DNA from: JBJEFI01 sp051873875
Lineage (GTDB): Bacteria > Bacillota > Bacilli > Bacillales > Bacillaceae_G
Reading direction: 5' to 3'
Assembly: GCA_051873875.1 (NCBI GenBank)
Contig: JBJEFI010000058.1
Location: 1-12,193, forward strand
Length of the DNA: 12,193 bases
Shown: positions 1 through 6,684 of the stretch, piece after piece
Layout of the letters: each line of letters starts with the position of its first letter
How positions within the stretch are numbered: position 1 is the stretch's first letter
Program-made: the position numbers and the translations under genes
Notes under the pieces: model-generated
The model's input: only the letters and a program-made list of their open reading frames with translations
Told to the model about the DNA's origin: nothing
Databases searched by the model: none

Positions 1-235
1 CTTAAATTGAGGTTTATTTTGTCATCGCTCCAAAATGCATCGTCTGGATATTACCATATTATATAGATTTTTTTAGGCAAATTATTTGATTCCACACATA
101 TGCAGCAGTAAGCTTATAACATTATCAAGCTAGGTAGCTGACTTTCAAAAAGAGGGAATATTCTATCTATTAATAGGCTTTTATAATATCGTGTTTTACA
201 TAAGCATATTCACAAATGGAAACAAAGTCGCTTTC

Positions 236-259
236 GTTTCAAAATAGAATAGGGGGATA
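236..259 (+). promoter_or_regulatory. possible sigma-B promoter of the cid/lrg operon
   Basis: GTTTCA (236-241) and GGGATA (254-259) are separated by 12 bases. This resembles the general-stress sigma-B consensus GTTTAA-N12..15-GGGWAW. Transcription would start about 25 bases before the ATG at 291. The cidABC operon of Staphylococcus aureus is known to depend on sigma-B, which makes the match more plausible. One -35 base deviates and the spacer is at the short end, so this remains a prediction. A sigma-A-like TATAAT at 182-187 lacks a good -35. Confidence 0.35.
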
Positions 260-263
260 GAAT

Positions 264-278
264 TCCTATTAAATAGGA
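264..278 (+). repeat. small inverted repeat in the cid/lrg leader
   Basis: TCCTAT (264-269) and ATAGGA (273-278) form a perfect 6-bp inverted repeat around TAA. Its right arm contains the AGGA that is the only plausible ribosome binding site for the ATG at 291. Pairing could therefore hide the Shine-Dalgarno sequence, or the palindrome could be a protein site. It is short and may be chance. Confidence 0.3.
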
Positions 279-290
279 TTTCAAATAGCA

Positions 291-695
291 ATGAAAATCA
301 TCCGTATTATGGTACAAATTGCGTTCTTATATGTGTTTTTATTAATTGGTAATGTCATACATACATACTTACACGTTCCACTTCCTGGGAGTATTATTGG
401 CTTGTTGTTACTGTTTTTTGCGTTGTCACTTAATGTGGTCTCTGTGAAAAGGATTGAAAAAGGAGCTAAATTTCTACTCGCTTTTCTTCCCTTATTATTT
501 GTTCCGACGTTAGTAGGCATTATGAAATATCCAGAACTTTTTCATGGAAAAGGCATATTGGTTTTAGTCGTCGTTGTCATTAGCACAATTATGACGATCA
601 TAGCTGCAGGAAGAGCAAGTCAGTTCATCGAAAACAACACAAAAGATAGAGGGGAAGAGAAGAAATGCAACAAACACTCATCGCAATCTTTATAA
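291..695 (+). CDS. CidA/LrgA family holin-like membrane protein
   Basis: This 134-aa protein has four predicted membrane helices (about residues 4-24, 33-50, 61-78 and 88-107). It carries the family motif LPGSIIGLLLLF (31-42) and the FVPTLVGIM stretch (70-78) typical of CidA/LrgA proteins. Members oligomerise in the cytoplasmic membrane. They have been linked to murein hydrolase export and cell lysis, and some pairs to uptake of pyruvate or other overflow metabolites. The charged C-terminal tail (about 115-134) is cytosolic by the usual topology. The start has only a weak AGGA site 12 bases upstream. The gene overlaps the CidB/LrgB partner by 31 bases, so the two are translationally coupled. 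The sequence is intermediate between CidA and LrgA, so no symbol is assigned. Confidence 0.9.
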   Translation: MKIIRIMVQIAFLYVFLLIGNVIHTYLHVPLPGSIIGLLLLFFALSLNVVSVKRIEKGAKFLLAFLPLLFVPTLVGIMKYPELFHGKGILVLVVVVISTIMTIIAAGRASQFIENNTKDRGEEKKCNKHSSQSL

Positions 696-1351
696 TTACT
701 GCTACTGTCATTCTCTATTTAGGGATGAATCGGATTTATGTACGCTTCTCCTCTCCCTTTCTATCACCTATTGTCACGACGGTTCTATTGATTATCACAT
801 GTCTTGTATGTTTCCAGATATCTTATGAGACTTACTTCGTCGGTGGGCAATGGATTAATAATTTATTAGGACCAGCCGTAGTCGCTCTTGCTTATCCACT
901 TTATAATCAAAGAAAAATATTGAAGAAATATTTACTTCCTATTGTTTCTGGCGTGTCTATTGGCTTGCTTGTAGGTATAGTTAGTGGAGCTATATTAGCA
1001 TTGTTATTTGGAGTAAGCAAAGGTATGATTCTTACTCTTTTACCAAAATCAATCACAACACCTGTTGCGCTAGAGGTTTCGGCTCAATTAGGAGGTATTC
1101 CAGCCATCACAGTTGTATTAGTGGTTATCGCAGGTTTTGTGGGTGCTGTTTTAGGTCCTCTTTTTTTAAAATGGAGCCGTATCCAAAGTGAAATAAGTAA
1201 GGGAATTGCTCTTGGAAGTGCTTCTCACGCAATTGGAACTTCGAAAGCTTCTGAATATGGAGAACTCAGTTTCTCAATGGGCTCTATTTCCATGGCCTTA
1301 ACGGCTATCCTAGGTGCAATCATAGGATCGATTATTTCATTCTTTTTTTAG
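665..1351 (+). CDS. CidB/LrgB family membrane protein
   Basis: This 228-aa polytopic membrane protein is the obligate partner of the CidA/LrgA protein encoded just upstream. Hallmarks are LLGPAVVALAYPLY (67-80), LLPKSITTPVALEVS (125-139) and GSASHAIGTSKA (184-195), all conserved in LrgB proteins. The length is normal for the family (about 225-230). GAGGGG about 10 bases before the ATG, inside the end of the upstream gene, supports this start. The pair either modulates autolysin activity or works as a small-metabolite transporter; the sequence does not decide between them. No LysR-type CidR or LytSR regulator lies within the window. No clear terminator follows: CTATCAA/TTGATAG (1359-1392) could pair but lacks a T-tract. 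Confidence 0.93.
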   Translation: MQQTLIAIFIITATVILYLGMNRIYVRFSSPFLSPIVTTVLLIITCLVCFQISYETYFVGGQWINNLLGPAVVALAYPLYNQRKILKKYLLPIVSGVSIGLLVGIVSGAILALLFGVSKGMILTLLPKSITTPVALEVSAQLGGIPAITVVLVVIAGFVGAVLGPLFLKWSRIQSEISKGIALGSASHAIGTSKASEYGELSFSMGSISMALTAILGAIIGSIISFFF

Positions 1352-1507
1352 TAGTAAACTATCAACGTTTTAATTAAAGGATATTTTGATAGAAAGTATA
1401 GCTAAATAAGTACTTGTTATAGAACTACCATGAAAATTCAAATCGGAATTTATCTAAAGAAGAGCATACAAAATTAGACGCATAGGGAACATGAAAAACT
1501 GCGCCTT
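1352..1507. other. gene-free stretch after the cid/lrg operon
   Basis: AT-rich sequence between the CidB/LrgB stop and the transposase remnant. I see no reading frame with a ribosome binding site. The only structure is a 7-bp inverted repeat (CTATCAA 1359-1365, TTGATAG 1386-1392) with a long loop. Together with the next two entries it makes up a gap of about 525 bp without an intact gene. Confidence 0.5.
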
Positions 1508-1680
1508 TTAGGTTATATTGGAATATATTAGGATATTTCTGGAATGGTAACTTAAACTTTCACATCTACGTACAGAGTTTTGGACGATAGATTGTTGTTT
1601 CTTTTTATCATAATAGTCCTCACCGAGATCTTCATACATTTCTTTTCTAGTTAACAGATAATAGGCAATCCTCAATTGTG
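1508..1680 (-). pseudogene. C-terminal remnant of an IS110-family transposase
   Basis: Read on the minus strand, this stretch encodes LRIAYYLLTRKEMYEDLGED followed by YYDKKKQQSIVQNSVRRCES, then a stop at 1508-1510. IS110 (IS116/IS110/IS902) transposases end with the same kind of block: a hydrophobic IAYHLL helix, Y-x-D-L-G-x-D-Y-[FY], then R-R-L-E-x-L-G-Y. Here the last part reads RRCESLSYH, which indicates decay. The open frame continues upstream to about 1765 but no longer resembles a transposase beyond 1680. The N-terminal DEDD domain and the rest of the element are gone. The family assignment is from memory of the motif, not from a search. Confidence 0.55.
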
Positions 1681-1781
1681 GATATAACTTAGGAATTGCA
1701 GGTGTGATTGGTGTATTGTTGGCCGCTCTTTTGGTGGCTATGGTAGGGATCTTTTTAATATACTGTTATAAAGCATATTAA
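1680..1781 (+). pseudogene. fragment of a membrane protein, or a very small single-helix protein
   Basis: An in-frame stretch with no ATG reads GYNLGIAGVIGVLLAALLVA then MVGIFLIYCYKAY and a stop (1779-1781). It forms one strongly hydrophobic helix with a short polar end. A terminator sits 50 bp downstream, as expected for the 3' end of a real plus-strand gene. It may be what is left of a larger membrane protein cut off by the IS110-type insertion. Alternatively, a GTG at 1704, with AGGA at 1691-1694 nine bases upstream, would give a complete 25-aa transmembrane peptide. It overlaps the transposase remnant by at most one base. The family is not recognised, and chance hydrophobicity is possible. 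Confidence 0.3.
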
Positions 1782-1830
1782 AACTTTGTCTCTGTTAATT
1801 TTTTAGTGTTGATAATTGCATAAATTAGAG

Positions 1831-1861
1831 GGAAACCCAGTATACAAGGGTTTCCTATTTT
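1831..1861 (+). terminator. intrinsic terminator
   Basis: GGAAACCC (1831-1838) and GGGTTTCC (1848-1855) form a perfect 8-bp stem followed by TATTTTTATTT. The T-tract is on the plus strand only, so it serves the short plus-strand frame ending at 1781 or a vanished gene. It may weakly help end the minus-strand gene at 1877. Confidence 0.75.
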
Positions 1862-1876
1862 TATTTATCTGATAGT

Positions 1877-2164
1877 TTAACTGCTAAGGATATTTTTTAG
1901 CCAAGTAATAATTCGATAGGACTCAAATGGTTCAAACCAATTAACCAAGAACATCACAACGAAGAAAGAAATAAGTGATATGAATTTTAAAGTTCCTTCT
2001 TCCTGTTTAGCAATTGCTATAAAACTTAATACGATTCCAACAAAAACAGAAATAAAAGCTAAAAGGGCAATTGGTTCAGAATAACCCTCTGTTATCCAAT
2101 TTAATCCGAACAATAATATTCCTATAATCATCATTCCGATTGACAATAAACTAAATCTTTTCAC
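1877..2164 (-). CDS. small three-helix membrane protein of unknown function
   Basis: A 95-aa hydrophobic protein with three predicted membrane helices (about residues 4-24, 31-52 and 59-76), a short charged loop KQEEGTLK (53-60) and an amphipathic tail. The start is GTG. A GGAGG ribosome binding site seven bases upstream fixes it, and the ATG four bases further upstream is out of frame and stops at once. I do not recognise the family; it resembles the many short Bacillus membrane proteins annotated as hypothetical. It stands alone: the IS-remnant zone lies downstream and a 650-bp gene-free stretch upstream. Confidence 0.75.
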   Translation of the reverse strand: MKRFSLLSIGMMIIGILLFGLNWITEGYSEPIALLAFISVFVGIVLSFIAIAKQEEGTLKFISLISFFVVMFLVNWFEPFESYRIITWLKNILSS

Positions 2165-2246
2165 ACATTCACCTCCAAATATAATTTTACCATTTTAAGG
2201 AATGAACGTTAATTGATTTTGTGATATAAGAACAAGCAATTACACG

Positions 2247-2290
2247 TTGAACTCCCCCACCTCAAGCGAAGGTAAGTGGGGAAAGTTCAA
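2247..2290 (+). repeat. IS200/IS605-like hairpin remnant
   Basis: TTGAACT (2247-2253) pairs with AGTTCAA (2284-2290), and CCCCAC (2255-2260) pairs with GTGGGG (2276-2281). This gives about 13 paired positions around CTCAAGCGAAGGTAA. Subterminal hairpins with CCCCAC-type stems are typical of IS200/IS605 ends and related REP-like elements. No tnpA or tnpB frame is nearby, so this would be an orphan end. It is not a terminator, because no T-tract follows. Confidence 0.4.
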
Positions 2291-2538
2291 TAAAAGTCAA
2301 TAGATTTCTTAAAAACCCTTAATGCCATTATACTTTTATTTAATGTCACATATTATAAGGGATATACAAAAAAGGATAGGCAATGTTAAGGGACAATAAA
2401 ATTATTTATTTTATAATAAAGTCGTTTAATTCTTATTGGACCTGGATAGGTTACAATGAACTGGACAAAAAAATTAAGGTCAAGTAGATTACAAATAAAG
2501 TTATCAAGACCTAAACTTAAAAAAGATTTAATAATTAG

Positions 2539-2578
2539 AGGACATCACATATTATACCTGACTAATATGCTATGTCCT
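2539..2578 (+). repeat. 40-nt imperfect hairpin
   Basis: AGGACAT-CAC-ATATTA (2539-2554) pairs with TAATAT-GCT-ATGTCCT (2563-2578): 13 of 16 positions match, with one 3-nt internal loop and an 8-nt terminal loop. No T-tract follows, so it is not a standard terminator. It could be a small palindromic repeat or part of an RNA. No gene is adjacent. Confidence 0.4.
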
Positions 2579-2652
2579 TTGATATTGAACTAACGTATGT
2601 GGTAAGTTTAAATCATCTTCAACATTTAAAGAAACTTGATTGCCTATAAAAT

Positions 2653-2697
2653 AAAAAGCAGTAGAATCGTAAAAATAGAGTTCTACTGCTTTTTTTG
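2653..2697. terminator. bidirectional intrinsic terminator after the ABC exporter operon
   Basis: AGCAGTAGAA (2657-2666) and TTCTACTGCT (2681-2690) form a perfect 10-bp stem. It is flanked by an A-tract on the left and seven Ts on the right, so it works in both directions. On the minus strand it is about 115 bp past the last stop of the exporter operon (2814). Confidence 0.8.
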
Positions 2698-2813
2698 TTT
2701 AGTCTATAAATATTGCTAAAAACCATCAGTAAAGTAGTACGTAACAAGATCAGTAGATATCGTTCCATTCATATATTTAAGTAATCGGAATGAGCCCTTG
2801 TACAACATCAAAT

Positions 2814-3614
2814 TTATGATCCAGTACTCGTGAATTTTCGAATCCCAAAGTTCCAAAAGCGATATGCAATGAAAAAGCTAACAATGGCAACGAGTGGCGT
2901 TAATAGTGCTAAGGAAGTCATTGCATCTTTATCAAGGAAATAAGTTGCAGGATAAAATGCAGTGAATCCATATGGAATGATCCAAGTAATTAAAAAGGCT
3001 AATACTTTTGGATAAATGCTAATAGGATAGCGAGCATACTCACTTAACTGGAAAACGGTAGATACAAGCGGTAAGCTATCAACCATCCAAAAGGAAAAGG
3101 TGATAAAAAATAAGTTTAATGCAACGAAAATAAGACCGCTTGATAGGATAAATAGAATAAGCATGAAAATGGTTAAAGCGTTCCAAGTAATAGATAAATG
3201 ACTTGTTGAATAAAAGAGTACTAAAATTCCGATGACAAGTTGTCCAAAACCATCTTGTTGAACGCGCTCAGCTAACACTTGAAACAAGGGGTTTGCTGGT
3301 CGTAATAGGATACGATCAAAATTACCATTCCGAATATATTGCCATCCTAATGTCCATAAATTATCAAAGAAAATATGATGGATAGAACGACCTAAAAAAG
3401 CGATAGCATAAATAAATAATATTTCATAAAAGTTCCATCCATTTATTAGTTGAACATTACTGAATACAATACCTAAGAAAAAAATATTAACAAAATTCTC
3501 TACTAAAACAGACCCCATCCCAATTAAAAAATCAGCTTTATACTCCATCATAACTTTTAAATGACTTGAAAAATAGATTAGATATAATTTGAAATAACGT
3601 TTTAATTTTTTCAT
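2814..3614 (-). CDS. ABC-2 type exporter permease, DUF990 family (second permease)
   Basis: A 266-aa membrane protein with a basic N-terminus (MKKLKRYFKLYL) and about six hydrophobic segments. It matches the ABC-2 permease type known as DUF990/ABC2_membrane_6, which usually occurs as two non-identical permeases beside one ATPase. The motif NGNFDRILLRPANPLFQ (97-113), with its charged cytosolic loop, is characteristic; the sister permease has QGNLAIEFIRPYHYIA at the matching place. It would form half of the membrane channel. It is last in a three-gene operon, one base after the sister's stop, with GGAGG five bases before the ATG. The substrate is unknown; exporters of this class move antibiotics, lipids or polysaccharides. 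Confidence 0.88.
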   Translation of the reverse strand: MKKLKRYFKLYLIYFSSHLKVMMEYKADFLIGMGSVLVENFVNIFFLGIVFSNVQLINGWNFYEILFIYAIAFLGRSIHHIFFDNLWTLGWQYIRNGNFDRILLRPANPLFQVLAERVQQDGFGQLVIGILVLFYSTSHLSITWNALTIFMLILFILSSGLIFVALNLFFITFSFWMVDSLPLVSTVFQLSEYARYPISIYPKVLAFLITWIIPYGFTAFYPATYFLDKDAMTSLALLTPLVAIVSFFIAYRFWNFGIRKFTSTGS

Positions 3615-3615
3615 T

Positions 3616-4407
3616 TTAACCTCCGAAAATGGTTACTTTACGTACTGCCATTTTCCACATGAGACTGACAATTATACTTAATAAAATAATCCAGCCAACT
3701 TGCATCCCAACTAATACCAAAGTTGAAGAAGATGCAGGAAGTGTTCCCGTATAAATAGCGACTGGTACATATACAAGAGATTGAAAAGGTAAAAACATGC
3801 TCATATTCTGAAACCATAAAGGAAAGAGTGTAAGTGGTATTAATGCACCAGAAAAAAAGCGAATAATCGCTTCTCGTAACACTCTTAATCCCCATATATT
3901 AATTGTCCAAAAGGATAAAACACCAATAATTAAATCAAGTAGACTTCCAATTATCATTCCGAAAATAGAACTTAGTAGAAAGAAAAGAAATACACCGATA
4001 CTTTTGGGTGCTTGAAAATCAAGAAACAGAGCACTAATGATAATGATTGGGAGTACGTTTCTGATTAGTCGACTAATTTTAAAACCAATATCCATAGATA
4101 AGAGCTTAGCAATGTAATGATAAGGACGAATGAATTCAATTGCTAAATTTCCTTGTTTAATATCTTGTGCTAGTTCATTTCCAATGCCTTGAGAATAGCC
4201 TTCTAAAATGGTAGCAAGGACAATATAGGTCATCATTGATTGAAAGGACATTCCTTGTATATCACTTTGATTTTGGTAAATTGCCATCCAAAAATAATAA
4301 AGAATAACTAAACGAAGAATGCTTGAAGCCATATCTGCCCAATACCAAGCAAGATAAGCTGTTTCCATTTTCATTTGCATTTTCATTATTTCAATGTACT
4401 TTTTCAT
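3616..4407 (-). CDS. ABC-2 type exporter permease, DUF990 family (first permease)
   Basis: A 263-aa polytopic membrane protein with about six hydrophobic segments and a cytosolic N-terminus (MKKYIEIMKMQMKME). The loop QDIKQGNLAIEFIRPYHYIA corresponds to the RPxxPLF-type loop of the second permease, so the two are distant paralogues that probably form a heterodimer on the ATPase. Its ATG overlaps the ATPase stop by four bases (ATGA), giving translational coupling. GAGGTGG lies just upstream inside the ATPase gene. The length is normal for the family. No regulator or immunity gene is adjacent to suggest a substrate. Confidence 0.88.
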   Translation of the reverse strand: MKKYIEIMKMQMKMETAYLAWYWADMASSILRLVILYYFWMAIYQNQSDIQGMSFQSMMTYIVLATILEGYSQGIGNELAQDIKQGNLAIEFIRPYHYIAKLLSMDIGFKISRLIRNVLPIIIISALFLDFQAPKSIGVFLFFLLSSIFGMIIGSLLDLIIGVLSFWTINIWGLRVLREAIIRFFSGALIPLTLFPLWFQNMSMFLPFQSLVYVPVAIYTGTLPASSSTLVLVGMQVGWIILLSIIVSLMWKMAVRKVTIFGG

Positions 4408-5390
4408 TCCATTCCACCTCGATTGTAGATTTCCTCTACAATACTTTCAACAGAGGGCTCTGTTACGGTAAAATCTTCAATGTCGTATAAGGCCATTAAT
4501 TCTTTTAAAATATCACCGCTAGATAATTCCTTTGTGTTATAAGAAAGGCGATATGCATCTTCATGCATTTCTAACTTGACGATACTTTTAATCGTTGATG
4601 GGAGTACAACATTGGATTCTAGCGTTGTAAATTCAATAATTCGATTGAATCGTGTATGAGATTTAAACTCTATTAATGAGCCGTCAAAAATGATTTTCCC
4701 TTTATCAATTAAGATAATACGATTACAAAGTTCTTCAATATCATCCATATCATGTGTTGTTAGAATAATAGTTGTGTCTCTTTTTTTGTTCATTTCCTTA
4801 ATAAATGCTCGAATCTTTACTTTAACTGAAGCATCTAATCCGATTGTAGGCTCATCTAAATAGACAACAGGAGGATTGTGAAGAAAAGCAGCAGCTAGTT
4901 CGCAACGCATTTTTTGCCCTAATGATAGATTTCGGACAGGAATAGAAAGAAGTGGTTGGAGATCTAGTACCTCAATGAACGTAGCTATATTTTCTTTAAA
5001 TATGTGCTCAGGCACTTCATAAATATGCTTTAATAGTTGGTAGGACTCTTGAACAGGTATATCCCAAAAAAGTTGGGTACGTTGTCCAAAAACCGCACCA
5101 ATTTGCGCCCCATTCTTTGTACGTTCCTCGTAAGGAACAATGCCATTTACCTTAATTTCGCCTTCATCTGGTGTTAAAATACCACTCATCATCTTAATTG
5201 TCGTTGATTTTCCAGCCCCATTAGAGCCAATGTAGCCAACTATTTCCCCCTTTGGAATAGAGAAAGAGATGTCTTTTACGGCATCCTTTATTTCGTATTC
5301 ACGATGGAATAGTGATTTAAACGCTTGGAGTAATCCAGGTTCTCGTTTATATAATCGATAATGTTTTCCTACATTTGTAACTTGAATCAT
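4404..5390 (-). CDS. ABC exporter ATP-binding protein
   Basis: A cytoplasmic ATPase that powers the two permeases encoded downstream. Counted from an ATG at 5396, Walker A is GSNGAGKST (57-65), the signature is LSLGQ (157-161), Walker B is VVYLDEP (177-183) with catalytic E182, and the switch histidine is H215. A C-terminal region of about 90 residues beyond the nucleotide domain is usual for this subfamily. The N-terminal insert REPGLLQAFKSLFHREYE (18-35) also fits ATPases that pair with DUF990 permeases. An ATG at 5396 touches the GAGGG ribosome binding site directly. The in-frame ATG at 5390 (M3) has a six-base spacing and is chosen here. It is first in the operon and diverges from rarD. 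Confidence 0.93.
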   Translation of the reverse strand: MIQVTNVGKHYRLYKREPGLLQAFKSLFHREYEIKDAVKDISFSIPKGEIVGYIGSNGAGKSTTIKMMSGILTPDEGEIKVNGIVPYEERTKNGAQIGAVFGQRTQLFWDIPVQESYQLLKHIYEVPEHIFKENIATFIEVLDLQPLLSIPVRNLSLGQKMRCELAAAFLHNPPVVYLDEPTIGLDASVKVKIRAFIKEMNKKRDTTIILTTHDMDDIEELCNRIILIDKGKIIFDGSLIEFKSHTRFNRIIEFTTLESNVVLPSTIKSIVKLEMHEDAYRLSYNTKELSSGDILKELMALYDIEDFTVTEPSVESIVEEIYNRGGME

Positions 5391-5596
5391 ATGCATCCCT
5401 CATTTGATGAATATTAACAATATTTTAACATTTTTTAGGTGATAAAACTATGTACCTTAGGACCTATGATTTGGAGATATACAATCGCATTTAATTTGAT
5501 GAGGAAAAGAATAAGCGTAAATTTATACAAGATTTGTAAATAATATTGGCGATCTAATAATAAATATAGAAGTGTGTAGTATATAATTAAGAAAAG
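5391..5596. other. divergent intergenic region between the ABC exporter operon and rarD
   Basis: AT-rich region of about 310 bp (together with the hairpin below) that must hold the divergent promoters. A TATAAT at 5582-5587 has no convincing -35 at the right distance. Weak candidates on the minus strand (for example TAGTTT-N17-TAAAAT close to the ATPase) are not good enough to call. A 25-codon frame at 5466-5543 has a poorly placed ribosome binding site and is not claimed. Confidence 0.4.
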
Positions 5597-5659
5597 AAGT
5601 AGCTGTACAAATGACTGGTGATAAAAATTTTTACTTAGTCATCTATAGTTGCTTTTTTT
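5597..5659 (+). terminator. long terminator-like hairpin upstream of rarD
   Basis: AAGTAGCTGTA (5597-5607) pairs with TATAGTTGCTT (5644-5654), using three G-U pairs. Inside it, ATGACT (5611-5616) pairs with AGTCAT (5637-5642), and the apex GT..TAAAAA/TTTTTAC can extend the stem. Seven Ts (5653-5659) follow. It has the form of an intrinsic terminator reading towards rarD, but no plus-strand gene lies upstream. It may be an attenuator in a long rarD leader, the end of a small RNA, or a relic of a lost gene. Confidence 0.55.
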
Positions 5660-5704
5660 GTGGTATCATAGTGTAAAAATTCAGAAAAGTTAGAAGGCGA
5701 AAAG

Positions 5705-6619
5705 ATGAATGGTGGAAGAGAAAAAGAGGGGATTATCTATGGAGCACTTTCCTATGCGATTTGGGGGTTTATCCCAATCTATTGGAAACTGTTAGATAGC
5801 GTCCAAGCAGGAGAAATACTGGCACACCGTATTATATGGTCATTTGTATTTATGGTCATTTTATTGTTAATCTCGCGGCAATGGAAGAATTTCACCCGAT
5901 ATGTAAAAGAAATTCTTCATAATAAAAAGAAATTTTGGTCGTTGTTTGCCGCATCTGTATTTGTAAGTGCCAACTGGGGTATTTTTATTTGGGCCGTCAA
6001 TGCTGGGCGAATTCTTGATACAAGTTTGGGTTACTACATTAATCCACTAGTGAGTATTTTATTAGCTGTCACCATTTTAAAAGAAAAATTAAGCAAGGCT
6101 CAAGTTGTTTCCGTCTTATTAGCTGCCATTGGTGTCCTTATTATGACTGTTTATCTTGGTTCGTTTCCATGGATCTCTATTTCTTTAGCATTGACCTTTG
6201 GGATATATGGGCTGGCGAAAAAATTAATTGATGCAGAGGCAGCAATTGGGTTGACGCTAGAAACGATGATGATTATTCCTTTTGCCCTTGGCTATGCCAT
6301 TTATGTCATGTTAAAAGGAGATTCCTTATTTTTTGAGGGAGCGAATCCATGGTTAATGATGGGGGGCGGTATTGCGACAGCCTTGCCACTTTTACTGTTT
6401 GCAATGGGAGCGAAGAATATCCCACTATCTATGATGGGCTTTCTCCAATATATTGCACCAACTATTTCATTGACCGTTGGGGTTCTTGTATATCATGAAG
6501 CATTTACGAAAGTTCATTTGGTAACCTTTTTATTCATCTGGAGTGCGTTAATTTTATTTTCATTTTCTCAATTTAAAATGAAAGCTTATTATGGGAAGCA
6601 AATGAAGAAAGAGGCGTGA
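5705..6619 (+). CDS. rarD: RarD-type EamA family transporter
   Basis: A 304-aa inner-membrane protein of the drug/metabolite transporter superfamily with about ten helices from two EamA repeats. RarD hallmarks are YGALSYAIWGFIPIYWKLL (12-30), AHRIIWS (40-46) and NWGIFIWAVNAGRILDTSLG followed by YYINPL in the third to fourth helix region. The length is typical (about 295-305). The substrate of bacterial RarD proteins is not firmly established; the name comes from a chloramphenicol-sensitivity annotation. AGAAGGCG about eight bases upstream supports the ATG. It is a single-gene unit ending at a strong bidirectional terminator. The orphan hairpin upstream could control it. Confidence 0.92.
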   Translation: MNGGREKEGIIYGALSYAIWGFIPIYWKLLDSVQAGEILAHRIIWSFVFMVILLLISRQWKNFTRYVKEILHNKKKFWSLFAASVFVSANWGIFIWAVNAGRILDTSLGYYINPLVSILLAVTILKEKLSKAQVVSVLLAAIGVLIMTVYLGSFPWISISLALTFGIYGLAKKLIDAEAAIGLTLETMMIIPFALGYAIYVMLKGDSLFFEGANPWLMMGGGIATALPLLLFAMGAKNIPLSMMGFLQYIAPTISLTVGVLVYHEAFTKVHLVTFLFIWSALILFSFSQFKMKAYYGKQMKKEA

Positions 6620-6639
6620 AGATAAATCAATATATAATA

Positions 6640-6680
6640 AAAACATCCCCATCTAATGGTATAGGTGGGGATGTTTTATT
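6640..6680. terminator. bidirectional terminator between convergent genes
   Basis: AAAACATCCCCA (6640-6651) and TGGGGATGTTTT (6666-6677) form a perfect 12-bp stem. The A/T ends give a T-tract in both directions. It lies between rarD (ends 6619) and the minus-strand membrane gene (ends 6685) and serves both. Confidence 0.88.
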
Positions 6681-6684
6681 GAAT

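Larger units (their letters stand above)
2165..2813. other. long gene-free, AT-rich stretch
   Basis: About 650 bp without a credible gene on either strand. It holds an IS200/IS605-like hairpin (2247-2290), a 40-nt imperfect hairpin (2539-2578) and a strong bidirectional terminator (2653-2696), listed separately. The remainder shows neither a ribosome binding site with an open frame nor an obvious promoter. The high AT content and scattered inverted repeats suggest degraded accessory DNA. Confidence 0.6.

Noticed and set aside
1..290. Upstream gene end or RNA gene at the left edge
   Set aside because: No open frame with start or stop context, cloverleaf or terminator is visible. Apart from the promoter candidate and the small palindrome, I see nothing.
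281..520. 79-aa open frame on the minus strand
   Set aside because: It lies antisense within the CidA/LrgA gene, has no ribosome binding site and looks like no protein family.
2440..2510. Sequence resembling an insertion-sequence end (AACTGGACAAAAAAATTAAG)
   Set aside because: No matching inverted end or transposase frame was found nearby, and the resemblance is too short to call.
3638..3895. 85-aa minus-strand frame inside the first permease gene
   Set aside because: It is a frame-shifted shadow of the permease, which has the correct family motifs and start context.
5466..5543. 25-codon plus-strand frame upstream of the rarD hairpin, considered as a leader peptide
   Set aside because: The AGGA is too close to the ATG and the residues show no enrichment typical of an attenuator peptide.
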